DNA of 64,000 bases from a virus: the IMG/VR virus record IMGVR_UViG_3300047476_001657, positions 29,304 through 93,303 of that record. The stretch is one strand, 5' to 3'. The position numbers were made by a program, and so were the translations under genes. How positions within the stretch are numbered: position 1 is the first letter of the stretch; every line of letters begins with the position of its first letter. Shown here one piece after another: positions 1 through 8,968 of the stretch. The notes under the pieces were generated by a model that was not told where the DNA came from, did not search any database, and was given only the letters and a program-made list of their open reading frames with translations.

Positions 1-1173
1 AAAAATAATGTTGACTACAGAAAAAGAAGTGATGCTTTTGAACTAAGACGTGCCAGTGATAATCCATTGATTGAAAATCAAATAGGAAAAACAGATTGGG
101 ATATGTCAAATAAAGTAGTTGGTTTCAATGTTGATATTGGTCCTCAAAATCAAGGTATTTTTATAAGTTTCAATGTTGGACAAGATGCTGGTAAAGCAAC
201 ATCAGAATCTTTAGAAGCTACTAATATGTTAGCAAACCAAGGGAATAATAGAGCAGGTTCTTCTCAAAGTGTTTCATTATATAACTTATATAAAAATAGA
301 AGTTATAGTTGTGACGTTGATATGATGGGTAATGCTTTGATACAACCAACTATGTACTTCAATTTGAGAAATGTTCCAATGTTCAGTGGACCTTATATGA
401 TTTTAGAGGTTAATCATAGTATAAGACCTGGTATGTTTTCAACTAGATTTACAGGTATAAGACAACCAACAGCTGCGTTACCAAAAATTGATAATTTTTT
501 ACAATCTTTAAAACAAAATTTAGTAAAAACAATCATTGAAAAAAATAAACAAGAAAAAGATGCTGCTCAGAAAAAATTAAGTACTAATAGTGTAACAACA
601 AGAACAACAACACCAACTAAGTTGAACGCAGTTGGTTTAGACCAAAATTGTACAGCATCAACTAAATACAGTACTTATGTAGTTGGAACAGCACCTAGTA
701 GTTATGAAACACTACAAAATATTGTTAATCAAATTGCAAGTAAAACTGATAGTGTTCTACTAAGATATTGTATGTTTGCAAGGATTTATTTTATATCAGG
801 TGGAGAAACTATTATTGAGTCATTTGCAAATAATTTTGCTGGTATAACCTTAAATCAAGATTGGGGGCCATCAGAAGCTTATTTTTCAAAATCTAAAAAG
901 TTTTTCTGTACACCTCAAAAAAATCCTATGGTATTCTTTGACACCTTAAATGATCAACTTAATTTTATGTTTGAAAGATGGAGAGGATATCCTACTTCAT
1001 TGAAATTACAAAATAATACTGCTGACATAACAAAATTTGTTGTAATAACTCTCAGTGCTAATTTTAACGAAGGTGAAAACAACTACAAAGCTTATGTTGG
1101 TACTGAAGAATTGAAAAATTTTGAATCAATAGTACAAAAATCAATTGATTTATATAATTCAGTGACAAGATAA
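1..1173 (+). CDS. Baseplate hub-like protein, 5' end cut by window
   Basis: The reading frame is open back to base 1, so this is the C-terminal part of a longer gene; the TTG at 67 is only the first possible start inside the window. The stretch around bases 295-465 (MGNALIQPTMYFNLRNVP, then SGPYMILEVNHSI and FTGIRQP) looks like a domain of gp27/VgrG/late-control-D type hub proteins, which form the ring under the tail tube. After a charged, Lys-rich linker a second domain contains GGETIIESFANNFAGI. That is loosely like the catalytic helix and NNxxGI motif of FlgJ-type glucosaminidases, so a peptidoglycan-cutting hub is possible but unproven. It is followed by two small genes and the ssDNA-binding protein. 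The hub family call is moderately sure; the enzyme domain is a guess. Confidence 0.55.
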   Translation, partial: KNNVDYRKRSDAFELRRASDNPLIENQIGKTDWDMSNKVVGFNVDIGPQNQGIFISFNVGQDAGKATSESLEATNMLANQGNNRAGSSQSVSLYNLYKNRSYSCDVDMMGNALIQPTMYFNLRNVPMFSGPYMILEVNHSIRPGMFSTRFTGIRQPTAALPKIDNFLQSLKQNLVKTIIEKNKQEKDAAQKKLSTNSVTTRTTTPTKLNAVGLDQNCTASTKYSTYVVGTAPSSYETLQNIVNQIASKTDSVLLRYCMFARIYFISGGETIIESFANNFAGITLNQDWGPSEAYFSKSKKFFCTPQKNPMVFFDTLNDQLNFMFERWRGYPTSLKLQNNTADITKFVVITLSANFNEGENNYKAYVGTEELKNFESIVQKSIDLYNSVTR

Positions 1174-1192
1174 ATTTTTAATCAAATAAAGA

Positions 1193-1200
1193 TATTTATA
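1193..1200 (+). promoter_or_regulatory. TATTTATA late-promoter-like motif
   Basis: TATTTATA lies 12 bases before the ATG at 1213 and is followed by an A-rich leader. The same motif recurs before many genes on both strands, always in the orientation of the gene. Function is inferred from position. Confidence 0.45.
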
Positions 1201-1212
1201 ATAAAAAACAAT

Positions 1213-1437
1213 ATGAGTGTAAAAACTATTCTAGAAAATTACTTAGGAAGACCTGCTCAAACAACTGAAAAAGATTTGGGTGATGGAACTAAACAAGTAT
1301 GTGATTTACAAACAGGTGAATGCTACACTGTTAGAATGAAAGATGGTCTAATTGAAAGAGTTGATAACACAATGAGAACACACAAAAAAATCCAAGTTGA
1401 AACAACAACAGGAATCAAACAATTATTAAACGGATAA
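1213..1437 (+). CDS. Small conserved-looking protein, unknown function
   Basis: This 74-residue protein follows the hub gene and is preceded by a TATTTATA motif and a run of A residues instead of a Shine-Dalgarno sequence. It contains a small hydrophilic core with two cysteines (QVCDLQTGECYTV) and a C-terminal basic segment ending TTTGIKQLLNG. I do not recognise the family. The next start is only 4 bases after its stop, so the two are probably co-transcribed. Its place among late genes suggests a virion or assembly role, but nothing in the sequence proves it. Confidence 0.6.
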   Translation: MSVKTILENYLGRPAQTTEKDLGDGTKQVCDLQTGECYTVRMKDGLIERVDNTMRTHKKIQVETTTGIKQLLNG

Positions 1438-1441
1438 AAAA

Positions 1442-2137
1442 ATGAAAATTGATATTAAAATTCTTAACGAAATTAAAAGATATAAAGATATTAATTCTTA
1501 TATAACTGAACAAGATGTTCCACCACCACCTCCACCCGCTGAAGATTTGGGTGCTTTACCACCTCCACCAGCAGGGGATTTAGGGGGAACACCACCTCCT
1601 CCAGCACCAGGAATGGATGCTGCAGCCGGTGCACCTCCTACACCACCACCAGCTCCAGAACCAGTCAATGTTGAAAATGACCCTGAAGTTGAAAAGGTTG
1701 GGGATGAAACTAAAGAAAAGAAAATTAAAGTAACTGATTTAGTTAAAGGTCAAGAGAGTGTTGAGAAGAAACAAGAACAATATTTTGAAAATTTGTTCCA
1801 ACATTTGGATGATTTAGAAAATAAGTTATCTAATATGGATCAAATTATTGATAAGTTAAATTCTATTGAAACTAAAATAGAAAAGTATCGTGTAAAAACA
1901 CCTGAAGAAAAATTAGAACTTAGAACATTAGATTCTGGACCATTTAACCAAAAACTATCACAGTTTTTTGATGAAAAAGAAGATGAATTTGAAGAAACAG
2001 GGAAAGACCAATACATTCTAACCCCAGATGAAGTTGAAAATTATTCACCTAATGACATCAAAAAAAGTTTTAGAGATTTCGAAGATATTGCTGACACTGA
2101 TTCTTTCAATAACAGTGGATATCAAAAAATTTATTAA
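1442..2137 (+). CDS. Proline-rich, coiled-coil structural-type protein
   Basis: The 231-residue product has three parts: a basic N-terminal helix (KILNEIKRYKDINSYITEQ), a Pro-rich segment at about residues 26-77 with runs such as PPPPPP, and an acidic alpha-helical region at about 100-165 rich in Glu, Lys and Leu that should form a coiled coil. The N-terminal segment resembles those of other structural or scaffold-like proteins of this genome (compare 61983-63734). Position after the hub gene and late-type expression suggest a virion or assembly protein. No catalytic motif is visible. The function is not known. Confidence 0.55.
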   Translation: MKIDIKILNEIKRYKDINSYITEQDVPPPPPPAEDLGALPPPPAGDLGGTPPPPAPGMDAAAGAPPTPPPAPEPVNVENDPEVEKVGDETKEKKIKVTDLVKGQESVEKKQEQYFENLFQHLDDLENKLSNMDQIIDKLNSIETKIEKYRVKTPEEKLELRTLDSGPFNQKLSQFFDEKEDEFEETGKDQYILTPDEVENYSPNDIKKSFRDFEDIADTDSFNNSGYQKIY

Positions 2138-2144
2138 AAGTCTA

Positions 2145-2176
2145 TTTGACAAACTCACGGCTGACACTTACTATTG
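2145..2176 (+). promoter_or_regulatory. Bacteroidota-type promoter candidate for gene 32
   Basis: TTTG at 2145-2148 is followed after 20 bases by TACTATTG at 2169-2176, one mismatch from the Bacteroidota consensus TTTG-N19-21-TAnnTTTG. The ATG at 2213 lies 36 bases downstream. This region lacks the TATTTAT motif, as expected for an early or middle gene. Confidence 0.45.
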
Positions 2177-2212
2177 TGTATAATATTTTCTAATTAAAAA
2201 CTTTTTACAATT

Positions 2213-3064
2213 ATGGCGACAAATGCTTTAGATGCAATCTTGGCTCAGTATGAGCAATCACAAAAATCTAGTACACCAACTAACAAAATGTCTCAAGATG
2301 AGAGAATGAAGAAATACTTCGCAGCTCTTCTTAAAGACAATGAAAAACAAGGACAAAAGAGATTAAGAATTCTTCCAACTAGTGATGGTAGTTCCCCCTT
2401 TAAAGAGGTGTGGTTTCACGAAATCCAAGTTGATGGTAAATGGCAAAAATTTTATGACCCAGGAAAGAACGATAACGAACGTTCCCCACTTTCTGAGGTA
2501 TATGAAGAACTTATGGCAACTGGTAGAGATGCTGATAAAGAACTTGCTAAACAATATAAACCCCGAAAATTTTACATCGTTAAATTAATTGACCGTGACA
2601 ACGAACAAGATGGTGTAAAGTTTTGGAGGTTCAAACACAACTACAAAAACGAAGGTATATTAGACAAACTAATTCCTATCTTCCGTGCTAAAGGTGATGT
2701 AACTGACCCTGAAAAAGGAAGAGACATTATCCTTGAAATGACTAAGGCTAAAACCCCTAAAGGTGCCGCATACACTGTTATCCAAACAATTATGTATGAT
2801 GACCCAGCTCCTATTCACGAGAATAAAGAAACAGCAGATAGTTGGGTTAATGATGAATTAACTTGGGCTGATGTTTATTCTAAGAAACCAGTAGAGTACT
2901 TAGAAGCTATCGCAAAAGGTGAAACACCAAGATGGGATAGTGAAAAAGGTGGTTATGTTTATGGAAACTCTGATGCTGGTGAAGTATCTTTCGGTGGTAA
3001 ATCTACACCAACTTATATGGATGATTCTGATGACTTTGAAGTAAGTGGTGACCTACCTTTCTAA
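2213..3064 (+). CDS. 32: Single-stranded DNA-binding protein (gp32-like)
   Basis: The 283-residue protein matches T4 gp32 in layout. It has a basic N-terminal region, a core starting KRLRILPTSDGSSPFKEVWFH, which lines up with the VIRFLPS stretch of gp32, and an acidic tail ending DDSDDFEVSGDLPF that would dock partner replication proteins. It coats ssDNA during replication and recombination. It contains no cysteine at all, so the His-Cys3 zinc site of T4 gp32 is absent; the equivalent stretch reads FYDPGKNDNERSPLSEVY. It sits immediately upstream of uvsX with its own promoter candidate and terminator. The family call is strong from order and motifs, although overall similarity is moderate. 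Confidence 0.85.
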   Translation: MATNALDAILAQYEQSQKSSTPTNKMSQDERMKKYFAALLKDNEKQGQKRLRILPTSDGSSPFKEVWFHEIQVDGKWQKFYDPGKNDNERSPLSEVYEELMATGRDADKELAKQYKPRKFYIVKLIDRDNEQDGVKFWRFKHNYKNEGILDKLIPIFRAKGDVTDPEKGRDIILEMTKAKTPKGAAYTVIQTIMYDDPAPIHENKETADSWVNDELTWADVYSKKPVEYLEAIAKGETPRWDSEKGGYVYGNSDAGEVSFGGKSTPTYMDDSDDFEVSGDLPF

Positions 3065-3079
3065 AATTATTATCTAACC

Positions 3080-3110
3080 TGAACCCCATCAAAAGTGGGG
3101 TTCAATTTTA
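3080..3110 (+). terminator. Intrinsic terminator after gene 32
   Basis: Nine paired bases (TGAACCCCA with TGGGGTTCA) close a 7-base loop and are followed by AATTTTATT. The ACCCC/GGGGT stem core recurs in two other terminators of this window. Confidence 0.8.
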
Positions 3111-3128
3111 TTCCTTAAAAATAAAAAA

Positions 3129-4133
3129 ATGGCAATTAAGAAAAACGACTTTAGTAGTATAAAGAAGAAATTCTCGACTTCTGCTAAATACAAACCCCAA
3201 AGATACTTTGACTTGGGTACTGAATTTTTGGATGCTGTTGGATTACCAGGACCTGCAATAGGACATTTGAATATGTTATTGGGACACTCTGATACTGGTA
3301 AAACTACAGCACTTATTAAAACTGCTGTTGATGCTCAAAGAAAAGGTATCTTACCTGTTTTTATCATCACAGAACAAAAATGGAGTTTTGAACACGCAAA
3401 ACTTATGGGACTACAATGTGAAGAAGTTGTAGATGAAGAAACTGGTGAAATGGATTGGGATGGTTTCTATTTATTCAACAACTCGTTTGAATATATCGAA
3501 CAAATTACCGATTATATCAATGACTTATTAGATGCACAAGAGAAAGGAGATTTGGAATACAGTTTATGTTTTATGTGGGATTCTGTTGGTTCAGTTCCTT
3601 GTAAAATGACATATGAAGGTAAAGGTGGTAAACAACACAATGCTTCAGTCCTTGCTGATAAGATTGGTATGGGTATCAATCAAAGAATCTCAGGTAGTAG
3701 AAAAGCTGAATCCAAGTTTGAAAATACTTTAATTATTGTAAACCAACCTTGGGTAGAATTACCTGATAATCCATTTGGACAACCAAAGATTAAAGCAAAA
3801 GGTGGTGAAGCAATTTGGTTGAACTCTTCTTTGGTATTTTTGTTTGGTAATCAAAAAGGTGCTGGTACAACTAAGATTACAGCTACCAAAGACAAAAGAA
3901 CTGTTAAGTTTGCAAGTAGAACAAAAGTATCTGTATTGAAAAACCACATTAATGGTTTGGGTTATGACGATGGTAAAATTATTGTTACCCCTCATGGATT
4001 CTTATCAGGGAAAGATGCTGCTGAAGAAAAATCTTCTATTGAAAAATATAAGAAAGAGTATGCTGAATATTGGAAAGAATTGTTAGGTTTGGAAGGAGAT
4101 TTTGATTTAAAAGAAGAAAAAGAATATGAATAA
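3129..4133 (+). CDS. uvsX: UvsX-like RecA recombinase
   Basis: The 334-residue protein is a RecA-fold strand-exchange ATPase. Walker A is GHSDTGKTT at about residues 52-60, the catalytic Glu region is FIITEQKWSF, and Walker B is LCFMWDSVGS. A helix-rich, Glu/Lys-rich tail follows, as in phage UvsX. It would form filaments on gp32-coated ssDNA and drive recombination-dependent replication and repair. The start is an ATG after an A-rich leader, preceded by the gene 32 terminator. Its end overlaps the start of the cytosine methyltransferase by 8 bases, so the two are translationally coupled. Confidence is high. Confidence 0.92.
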   Translation: MAIKKNDFSSIKKKFSTSAKYKPQRYFDLGTEFLDAVGLPGPAIGHLNMLLGHSDTGKTTALIKTAVDAQRKGILPVFIITEQKWSFEHAKLMGLQCEEVVDEETGEMDWDGFYLFNNSFEYIEQITDYINDLLDAQEKGDLEYSLCFMWDSVGSVPCKMTYEGKGGKQHNASVLADKIGMGINQRISGSRKAESKFENTLIIVNQPWVELPDNPFGQPKIKAKGGEAIWLNSSLVFLFGNQKGAGTTKITATKDKRTVKFASRTKVSVLKNHINGLGYDDGKIIVTPHGFLSGKDAAEEKSSIEKYKKEYAEYWKELLGLEGDFDLKEEKEYE

Positions 4134-5130
4134 GTTAAAAGTTATATCACTATTTTCAGGTTATGGTACACAAGAATTGGCACTAAAATATATTGGTGTT
4201 GATTTTGAGAATGTTGCAAATTGTGACATACTTAAAACTGCGAATATTGCTTATGATTCTTTACACGAAACGACAATGGGTAACTTGGGGGACATCTCTA
4301 AAGTAAATGAGAATGAGTTCCCCCAATGTGACCTACTTACATACTCATTTCCTTGTCAAGACATTTCAATATCAGGTATTCAGAAGGGTATTCAAAAAGG
4401 TACAAGAAGTGGTTTGTTATATGAGGTTGAAAGAATCTTAACGAAGAATCAACCCAAGTATCTTTTGATGGAGAATGTTAAGAACTTGGTATCTCATAAC
4501 CACATTGATAACTTCAAAGCACATATTTCATTCTTAAATGAGTTAGGATATGGTTGTTCTTGGCAAGTATTAAATGGTGCTGACTATGGATGTCCACAAA
4601 ACAGAGAAAGAGTTTTTATGATGTCTGTTTATGGGATGACAAATGAAGAAGTGGAAACTAAAATGCTCAATGTTAATAGGTACAAAAAGGATAGAGTACC
4701 AATGAGACCATTCATAGAAAATGTTGTCATAGACGACTTATTTATTGAATGTGAGGTTACACCTAACAAACCAAAAAAAGATAGTGTGTGCAAACTTGTG
4801 GCAAGGAGAAACGATGTAAGTTACGACCAAGCAAGACGTATATATTCTATTGATGGTTGTTCACCTTGTTTAACAACCACTGGTTCACCACAAATTATTG
4901 TTGATGGAAGAATAAGAAGTATAACAGGAAGAGAAGCTTACAGATTTATGGGTGTTAGAGAAGAAGATATTGATTTATTGTTATCAACAAACTTGACAAT
5001 AAAGAATCACGTTGCTTTGGCAGGTAACTCCATTTGTGTTCCTGTCATGGAAGCAATCTTTACAGAGTTCTTAGGTGAGTATATCACAGAAACAAAAAAA
5101 TCGTTCACACAATTAAGTTTATTTAAATGA
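4126..5130 (+). CDS. C5-cytosine DNA methyltransferase
   Basis: All main Dcm-family motifs are present: FSGYGTQE (motif I, residues 10-17), SFPCQDIS with the catalytic Cys77 (motif IV), ENV at 116-118 (motif VI), QNRERVF at 158-164 (motif VIII) and AGNSICVPV near the C-terminus (motif X). A target-recognition region lies between residues 190 and 270. It would transfer methyl groups from SAM to C5 of cytosine in a short DNA site, probably to protect phage DNA from host restriction. It overlaps uvsX by 8 bases and the exonuclease gene by 4 (ATGA), so it is embedded in the replication operon. No endonuclease partner is next to it. Confidence 0.92.
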   Translation: MNKLKVISLFSGYGTQELALKYIGVDFENVANCDILKTANIAYDSLHETTMGNLGDISKVNENEFPQCDLLTYSFPCQDISISGIQKGIQKGTRSGLLYEVERILTKNQPKYLLMENVKNLVSHNHIDNFKAHISFLNELGYGCSWQVLNGADYGCPQNRERVFMMSVYGMTNEEVETKMLNVNRYKKDRVPMRPFIENVVIDDLFIECEVTPNKPKKDSVCKLVARRNDVSYDQARRIYSIDGCSPCLTTTGSPQIIVDGRIRSITGREAYRFMGVREEDIDLLLSTNLTIKNHVALAGNSICVPVMEAIFTEFLGEYITETKKSFTQLSLFK

Positions 5131-6134
5131 TTAAAACATTATTGGTTGATGGTAACAATCTTATGAAGATAGGTTTTCATGGGGTCAAAGATTATTATCA
5201 CAATGGTAATCATATTGGGGGTATATGGCACTTCCTAAATACAATTAGAAGATTCATTGAAGAACACAACTTTGATAAAATAGTTGTTTTTTGGGATGGC
5301 GAGGGAAACTCAAGCAAGAGAAAAATTTTATACCCCCAATATAAAGAAAACCGAATCCAAGAACAAAACGAGTTTAAAGTTCAATCTTTCACTTTCCAAA
5401 AAGAGAGGGTAAAACAATATTTGGAGGAAATGTTTGTAAGACAAGTTAATGTTGATAATAATGAAGCAGATGACTTGATTGCTTATTATTGTCAAATTGC
5501 TGAGAATGAAAAGATTACCATTTTTTCATCTGACAAAGATTTAACCCAACTTATATCCGAGAATGTTTCAATTTATTCCCCATCGGCAAAACAAATGTAT
5601 AGAAATGGGGACAAAATAAAATTGAAAGAACACGAGATTCCTCATAATAATATTTTAACTTACAAGATATTAACTGGTGATAAATCGGATAATATTGATG
5701 GAATATATTATTTGGGTGATAAAACTTTATTTAAATTATTTCCCGAACTACTTGAACAAGAACTTACAATTACCGATATTTTATCTAAGGCGGAAAACCT
5801 TTTAAAGGAGAATAAAGAAAACTCAGCTTTAAAAAATCTACTGACTGGAAAGACTAAATCAGGGATATATGGTGACGAATACTTTGAAATTAATAAAAAG
5901 ATTGTAGATTTGTCAGAACCAATGATTGATGATGAAGGAAAAGAAGTTGTAGAACTTTATTATACTGAAACATTAGACCCAGATGGTAGGGGACATCGTA
6001 ATCTGATAAAGATGATGATGGAAGATGGTTTCTTTAAATTCTTGCCGAAAGGGGATGACGCTTGGGTAAACTTTGTAAAACCATTTATGAAATTAACAAG
6101 AAAAGAAAAAAACAATTTTAAAACAAAAAAGTAA
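5127..6134 (+). CDS. rnh: 5'-3' exonuclease / RNase H (T4 rnh-like)
   Basis: The 335-residue protein has the metal-binding signature of the FEN/Pol I 5'-nuclease family: LLVDGNN at residues 5-11, VVFWDGEG, the KRK...YKENR arch region, NNEADDL, SSDKD and GDKSDNIDG. It would remove RNA primers and flaps from lagging strands, as T4 RNase H does. Helix-hairpin-helix-like sequence follows the GDKSDN motif. The start overlaps the methyltransferase stop (ATGA). The C-terminal third is Lys-rich and less conserved. Confidence in the nuclease family is high; the exact T4 rnh equivalence is inferred from length and neighbours. Confidence 0.85.
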   Translation: MIKTLLVDGNNLMKIGFHGVKDYYHNGNHIGGIWHFLNTIRRFIEEHNFDKIVVFWDGEGNSSKRKILYPQYKENRIQEQNEFKVQSFTFQKERVKQYLEEMFVRQVNVDNNEADDLIAYYCQIAENEKITIFSSDKDLTQLISENVSIYSPSAKQMYRNGDKIKLKEHEIPHNNILTYKILTGDKSDNIDGIYYLGDKTLFKLFPELLEQELTITDILSKAENLLKENKENSALKNLLTGKTKSGIYGDEYFEINKKIVDLSEPMIDDEGKEVVELYYTETLDPDGRGHRNLIKMMMEDGFFKFLPKGDDAWVNFVKPFMKLTRKEKNNFKTKK

Positions 6135-6140
6135 AACACA

Positions 6141-6596
6141 ATGAGAGAAATGAATGATGTAACCAAATTGGAATTCTTAATGATGGTCAACGACAACATT
6201 ATTGTTCAAAGATTTTTCAATGTAAGAGATTACAATCCAGATGCAAGAAATTCAGTGGATTTCCATGATTATATGGACGATTTAGTTGGAAGATTGAATT
6301 ACCAACTAAAAATGAAAGCTGTAAGTTATCTATTGGAAAATCAATATGAAATTACAAACAACCCAAACATCCTAAACACTTCCTATGTCGATGGTCCTGA
6401 ATACTTTAACATTTATTTAAAACACGGAGATAGACTACTTTGTCACAGAAGATTCGATGCAAAAATCTACCCCCCAAAGGTTAGATACACAGTTGACATA
6501 AGACAAACAATCAAAGGAATCTTACAAGAATTGACCGGTATTTTCTCTGACAGAGACCTTTCTTACGACTACCTTGGACTTAATACAAGAGTGTAA
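6141..6596 (+). CDS. Conserved replication-cluster protein, unknown function
   Basis: This 151-residue soluble protein lies 6 bases after the exonuclease gene and just before the gp41-like helicase. It has a mixed alpha/beta composition, an N-terminal hydrophobic helix (VTKLEFLMMVNDNIIVQRFF) and many aromatic residues (PEYFNIYLKHGDRLL, SYDYLG). I do not recognise a domain or catalytic motif. Its location inside the replication operon suggests a helper of the replisome or a regulator, but this is only context. Confidence 0.6.
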   Translation: MREMNDVTKLEFLMMVNDNIIVQRFFNVRDYNPDARNSVDFHDYMDDLVGRLNYQLKMKAVSYLLENQYEITNNPNILNTSYVDGPEYFNIYLKHGDRLLCHRRFDAKIYPPKVRYTVDIRQTIKGILQELTGIFSDRDLSYDYLGLNTRV

Positions 6597-6604
6597 TATT
6601 TATT
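6597..6604 (+). promoter_or_regulatory. TATTTATT late-promoter-like motif
   Basis: The motif starts right after the stop of the previous gene and ends 19 bases before the ATG of the helicase gene. It is an outlier because the gene is a replication gene, so it may give late resupply rather than first expression. Confidence 0.35.
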
Positions 6605-6623
6605 CATACAGTAAACAAAAAAT

Positions 6624-8003
6624 ATGTCATCTAACAAAAATTTCGATTATTTAGGAAGTTCCTTTCAGATACAACTACTTAATCAAATTGTAGTGGATAA
6701 AGATTTCTCAAGGTCAATTATTGATGTAATAGAACCCAATTATTTTGATAACAAATACTTCAAAATCATCATACAGATGATTAAGGAGTATAGTAAAAAA
6801 TGGGATGGTATTCCTAGTTTTGATACATTGGAACAGATTACAAAATCCGAGTTCCAACAAGAAAATGTTGCCAAAGTGGTAATAGACACAATCAAAAAAA
6901 TTAAGGATGCTCCCATTGAAGGTGGTGATTTTGTACAAGAAAAAGCATTGAAGTTCTGTAAACAACAAGAACTACAAAAAGCGATTACAAAAGCACAGAA
7001 AGTTATTGATGGTGGTGAATTCGAGAGTTATGACACCCTTGAGGAAATGATTCGTGAAGCCTTACAAGTTGGTATTGTTGAAGATGGTATGTTAAACGTT
7101 TTCTCCAACTTGGATGAGGTATTAAATGAGGATTATAGACATCCGATACCAATGGGTATTCCAGGTATTGACAGGTTATTGAAAGGTGGTTTGGCTAAGG
7201 GTGAAATTGGTGTTGTATTAGCACCAACAGGTGTGGGTAAATCCACTATCCTAACCAAGATTGCTAACCACGCTTTCAACCTGGGATATAATGTTCTTCA
7301 AATATTTTTTGAGGATAATCCCAAGGTTATTCAAAGAAAACATTTTACCTTGTGGAGTAAAATCCATCCTGATGATATGTCTAATAAAAAGGAAGAAGTT
7401 TTGGCAAAAGTAAGAGAGATTGAAAGTAAAATGACTAATCACCTTATTTTGGAAAAACTTCCATCTGATACTATGTCAATGACACACATCAAAAATCTTA
7501 TTAGAAAAAAGATTGCAGATGGTATAAAAATAGACATGGTTTTATTAGATTACATTGATTGTGTTGTTCCTGAGAAAAACTTGGGTGATGAATGGAAATC
7601 AGAGGGGTCTGTAATGAGAGGATTTGAGGCAATGTGTCACGAACTTAATCTAGTAGGTTGGACTGCAACGCAGGGTAATAGAAGTTCAATATCTTCCGAA
7701 GTTGTAACAACAGACCAGATGGGTGGTTCTATTAAGAAAGCTCAAGTAGGACACGTAATCATATCGATTGCAAAAACCTTACAACAAAAAGAAATGAAGT
7801 TGGCAACAATTGCGATTACAAAATCAAGAATTGGTGATGATGGAATTATCTTTGAAAATTGTAAGTTTGATAATAGTATGTTGGAAATTGATACTGAATC
7901 TTCGGTAACCTTCTTAGGACACGAAGAACAAAAGGAAGAAAACAACAGACAGAGAATTAAAGATTTATTAGAAAAAAGAAAACAAAGAGAACAAAACATT
8001 TAA
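6624..8003 (+). CDS. 41: Replicative DNA helicase (DnaB/gp41-like)
   Basis: The 459-residue protein has a helical N-terminal domain and a RecA-like C-terminal motor. Walker [10 protein letters not shown] is at about residues 200-208, the Walker B region is MVLLDYID near 304, the Gln-containing sensor is [10 protein letters not shown], and the motif KSRIGDDG is near the end. It would form a hexamer on the lagging-strand template and unwind DNA 5' to 3', working with the primase at 41873. The start is an ATG after AACAAAAAAT. The C-terminus is highly charged ([19 protein letters not shown]). The family call is secure. Confidence 0.9.
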   Translation: MSSNKNFDYLGSSFQIQLLNQIVVDKDFSRSIIDVIEPNYFDNKYFKIIIQMIKEYSKKWDGIPSFDTLEQITKSEFQQENVAKVVIDTIKKIKDAPIEGGDFVQEKALKFCKQQELQKAITKAQKVIDGGEFESYDTLEEMIREALQVGIVEDGMLNVFSNLDEVLNEDYRHPIPMGIPGIDRLLKGGLAKGEIGVVLAPTGVGKSTILTKIANHAFNLGYNVLQIFFEDNPKVIQRKHFTLWSKIHPDDMSNKKEEVLAKVREIESKMTNHLILEKLPSDTMSMTHIKNLIRKKIADGIKIDMVLLDYIDCVVPEKNLGDEWKSEGSVMRGFEAMCHELNLVGWTATQGNRSSISSEVVTTDQMGGSIKKAQVGHVIISIAKTLQQKEMKLATIAITKSRIGDDGIIFENCKFDNSMLEIDTESSVTFLGHEEQKEENNRQRIKDLLEKRKQREQNI

Positions 8004-8005
8004 CT

Positions 8006-8956
8006 ATGACTGAAAAAATATTAATGGAGAATCCGAATCGTTTTGTGATTTTCCCCATCCAATACCACGACATTTGGGAATACTATAAACAACACCAAGC
8101 GGCATTTTGGACTGCTGAGGAAGTTGATTTAACTGGTGATATCAGAGAGTGGCAGAACTTATCAGAGAACGAACAATATTTTATTAAAAATATTTTATCA
8201 TTCTTTGCTGCATCTGATGGTATTGTAAACGAGAATCTTGCTGAGAACTTTTACAGAGAGGTTCAATACCCTGAAGCTAAGTTTTTCTATGGATTTCAAT
8301 TAATGATGGAAAATATACATTCTTTAATGTATTCTTTATTAATAGATACTTATGTATCAAACCCAAAAGAAAAAGACGAATGTTTCAATGCGATTGACAG
8401 ATTACCTGCGGTTCAAAAGAAAGCTAAATGGGCTTTAGATTGGATAGAAAATGCTTCATTCCAAGAAAGATTGGTAGCTTTTGCTGCAGTGGAAGGTATA
8501 TTCTTTTCAGGTTCTTTTTGTTCAATCTTTTGGTTGAAATCAAGAGGAATTATGCAAGGACTTTGTAACGCCAACTCCTTGATTTTTAAGGATGAAAACT
8601 TACATTGTGATTTCGCAATTCACTTGTTAAACAACCACGTTGAGAACAAACCAAGTGAAAAAAGAATCAAAGAAATCTTGTTATCAGCACTTGAAATTGA
8701 AAAAGAATTCATCACAGAATCATTACCAGTTTCTTTAATTGGAATGAACTCAAACTTGATGAAACAATATCTAGAGTTTGTTGTTGATGGATTATTACTT
8801 AAATTGGGATGTAGTAAACACTTTAATGTGGAACAACCATTCAAGTTTATGGAACAAATTGCAGTTGAAACAAAAGGTAATTTCTTTGAATCTAGAACGG
8901 TTGAATACCAAAAAGCTAAATTGAACGAAACTATTTCATTCACAGACGATTTCTAA
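8006..8956 (+). CDS. nrdB: Class Ia ribonucleotide reductase, small subunit NrdB
   Basis: The 316-residue protein carries the di-iron and radical site of class Ia R2 proteins: Asp71 in ASDGIV, then ENIHSLMY with Glu102, His105 and the radical Tyr109. Later ligands lie in the [12 protein letters not shown] and KDENLHCDF segments. With NrdA it reduces ribonucleoside diphosphates to deoxynucleotides for phage DNA synthesis. It begins 2 bases after gene 41 and is 12 bases before nrdA. The order is B then A, opposite to T4. All key residues are present, so it should be active. Confidence 0.95.
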   Translation: MTEKILMENPNRFVIFPIQYHDIWEYYKQHQAAFWTAEEVDLTGDIREWQNLSENEQYFIKNILSFFAASDGIVNENLAENFYREVQYPEAKFFYGFQLMMENIHSLMYSLLIDTYVSNPKEKDECFNAIDRLPAVQKKAKWALDWIENASFQERLVAFAAVEGIFFSGSFCSIFWLKSRGIMQGLCNANSLIFKDENLHCDFAIHLLNNHVENKPSEKRIKEILLSALEIEKEFITESLPVSLIGMNSNLMKQYLEFVVDGLLLKLGCSKHFNVEQPFKFMEQIAVETKGNFFESRTVEYQKAKLNETISFTDDF

Positions 8957-8968
8957 AAATTAAAAAAA

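Noticed and set aside
2146-2184. Sigma-70 promoter TTGACA...TATAAT before gene 32
   Set aside because: The spacer would be 27 bases; the TTTG-N20-TACTATTG pair fits the expected host type better.
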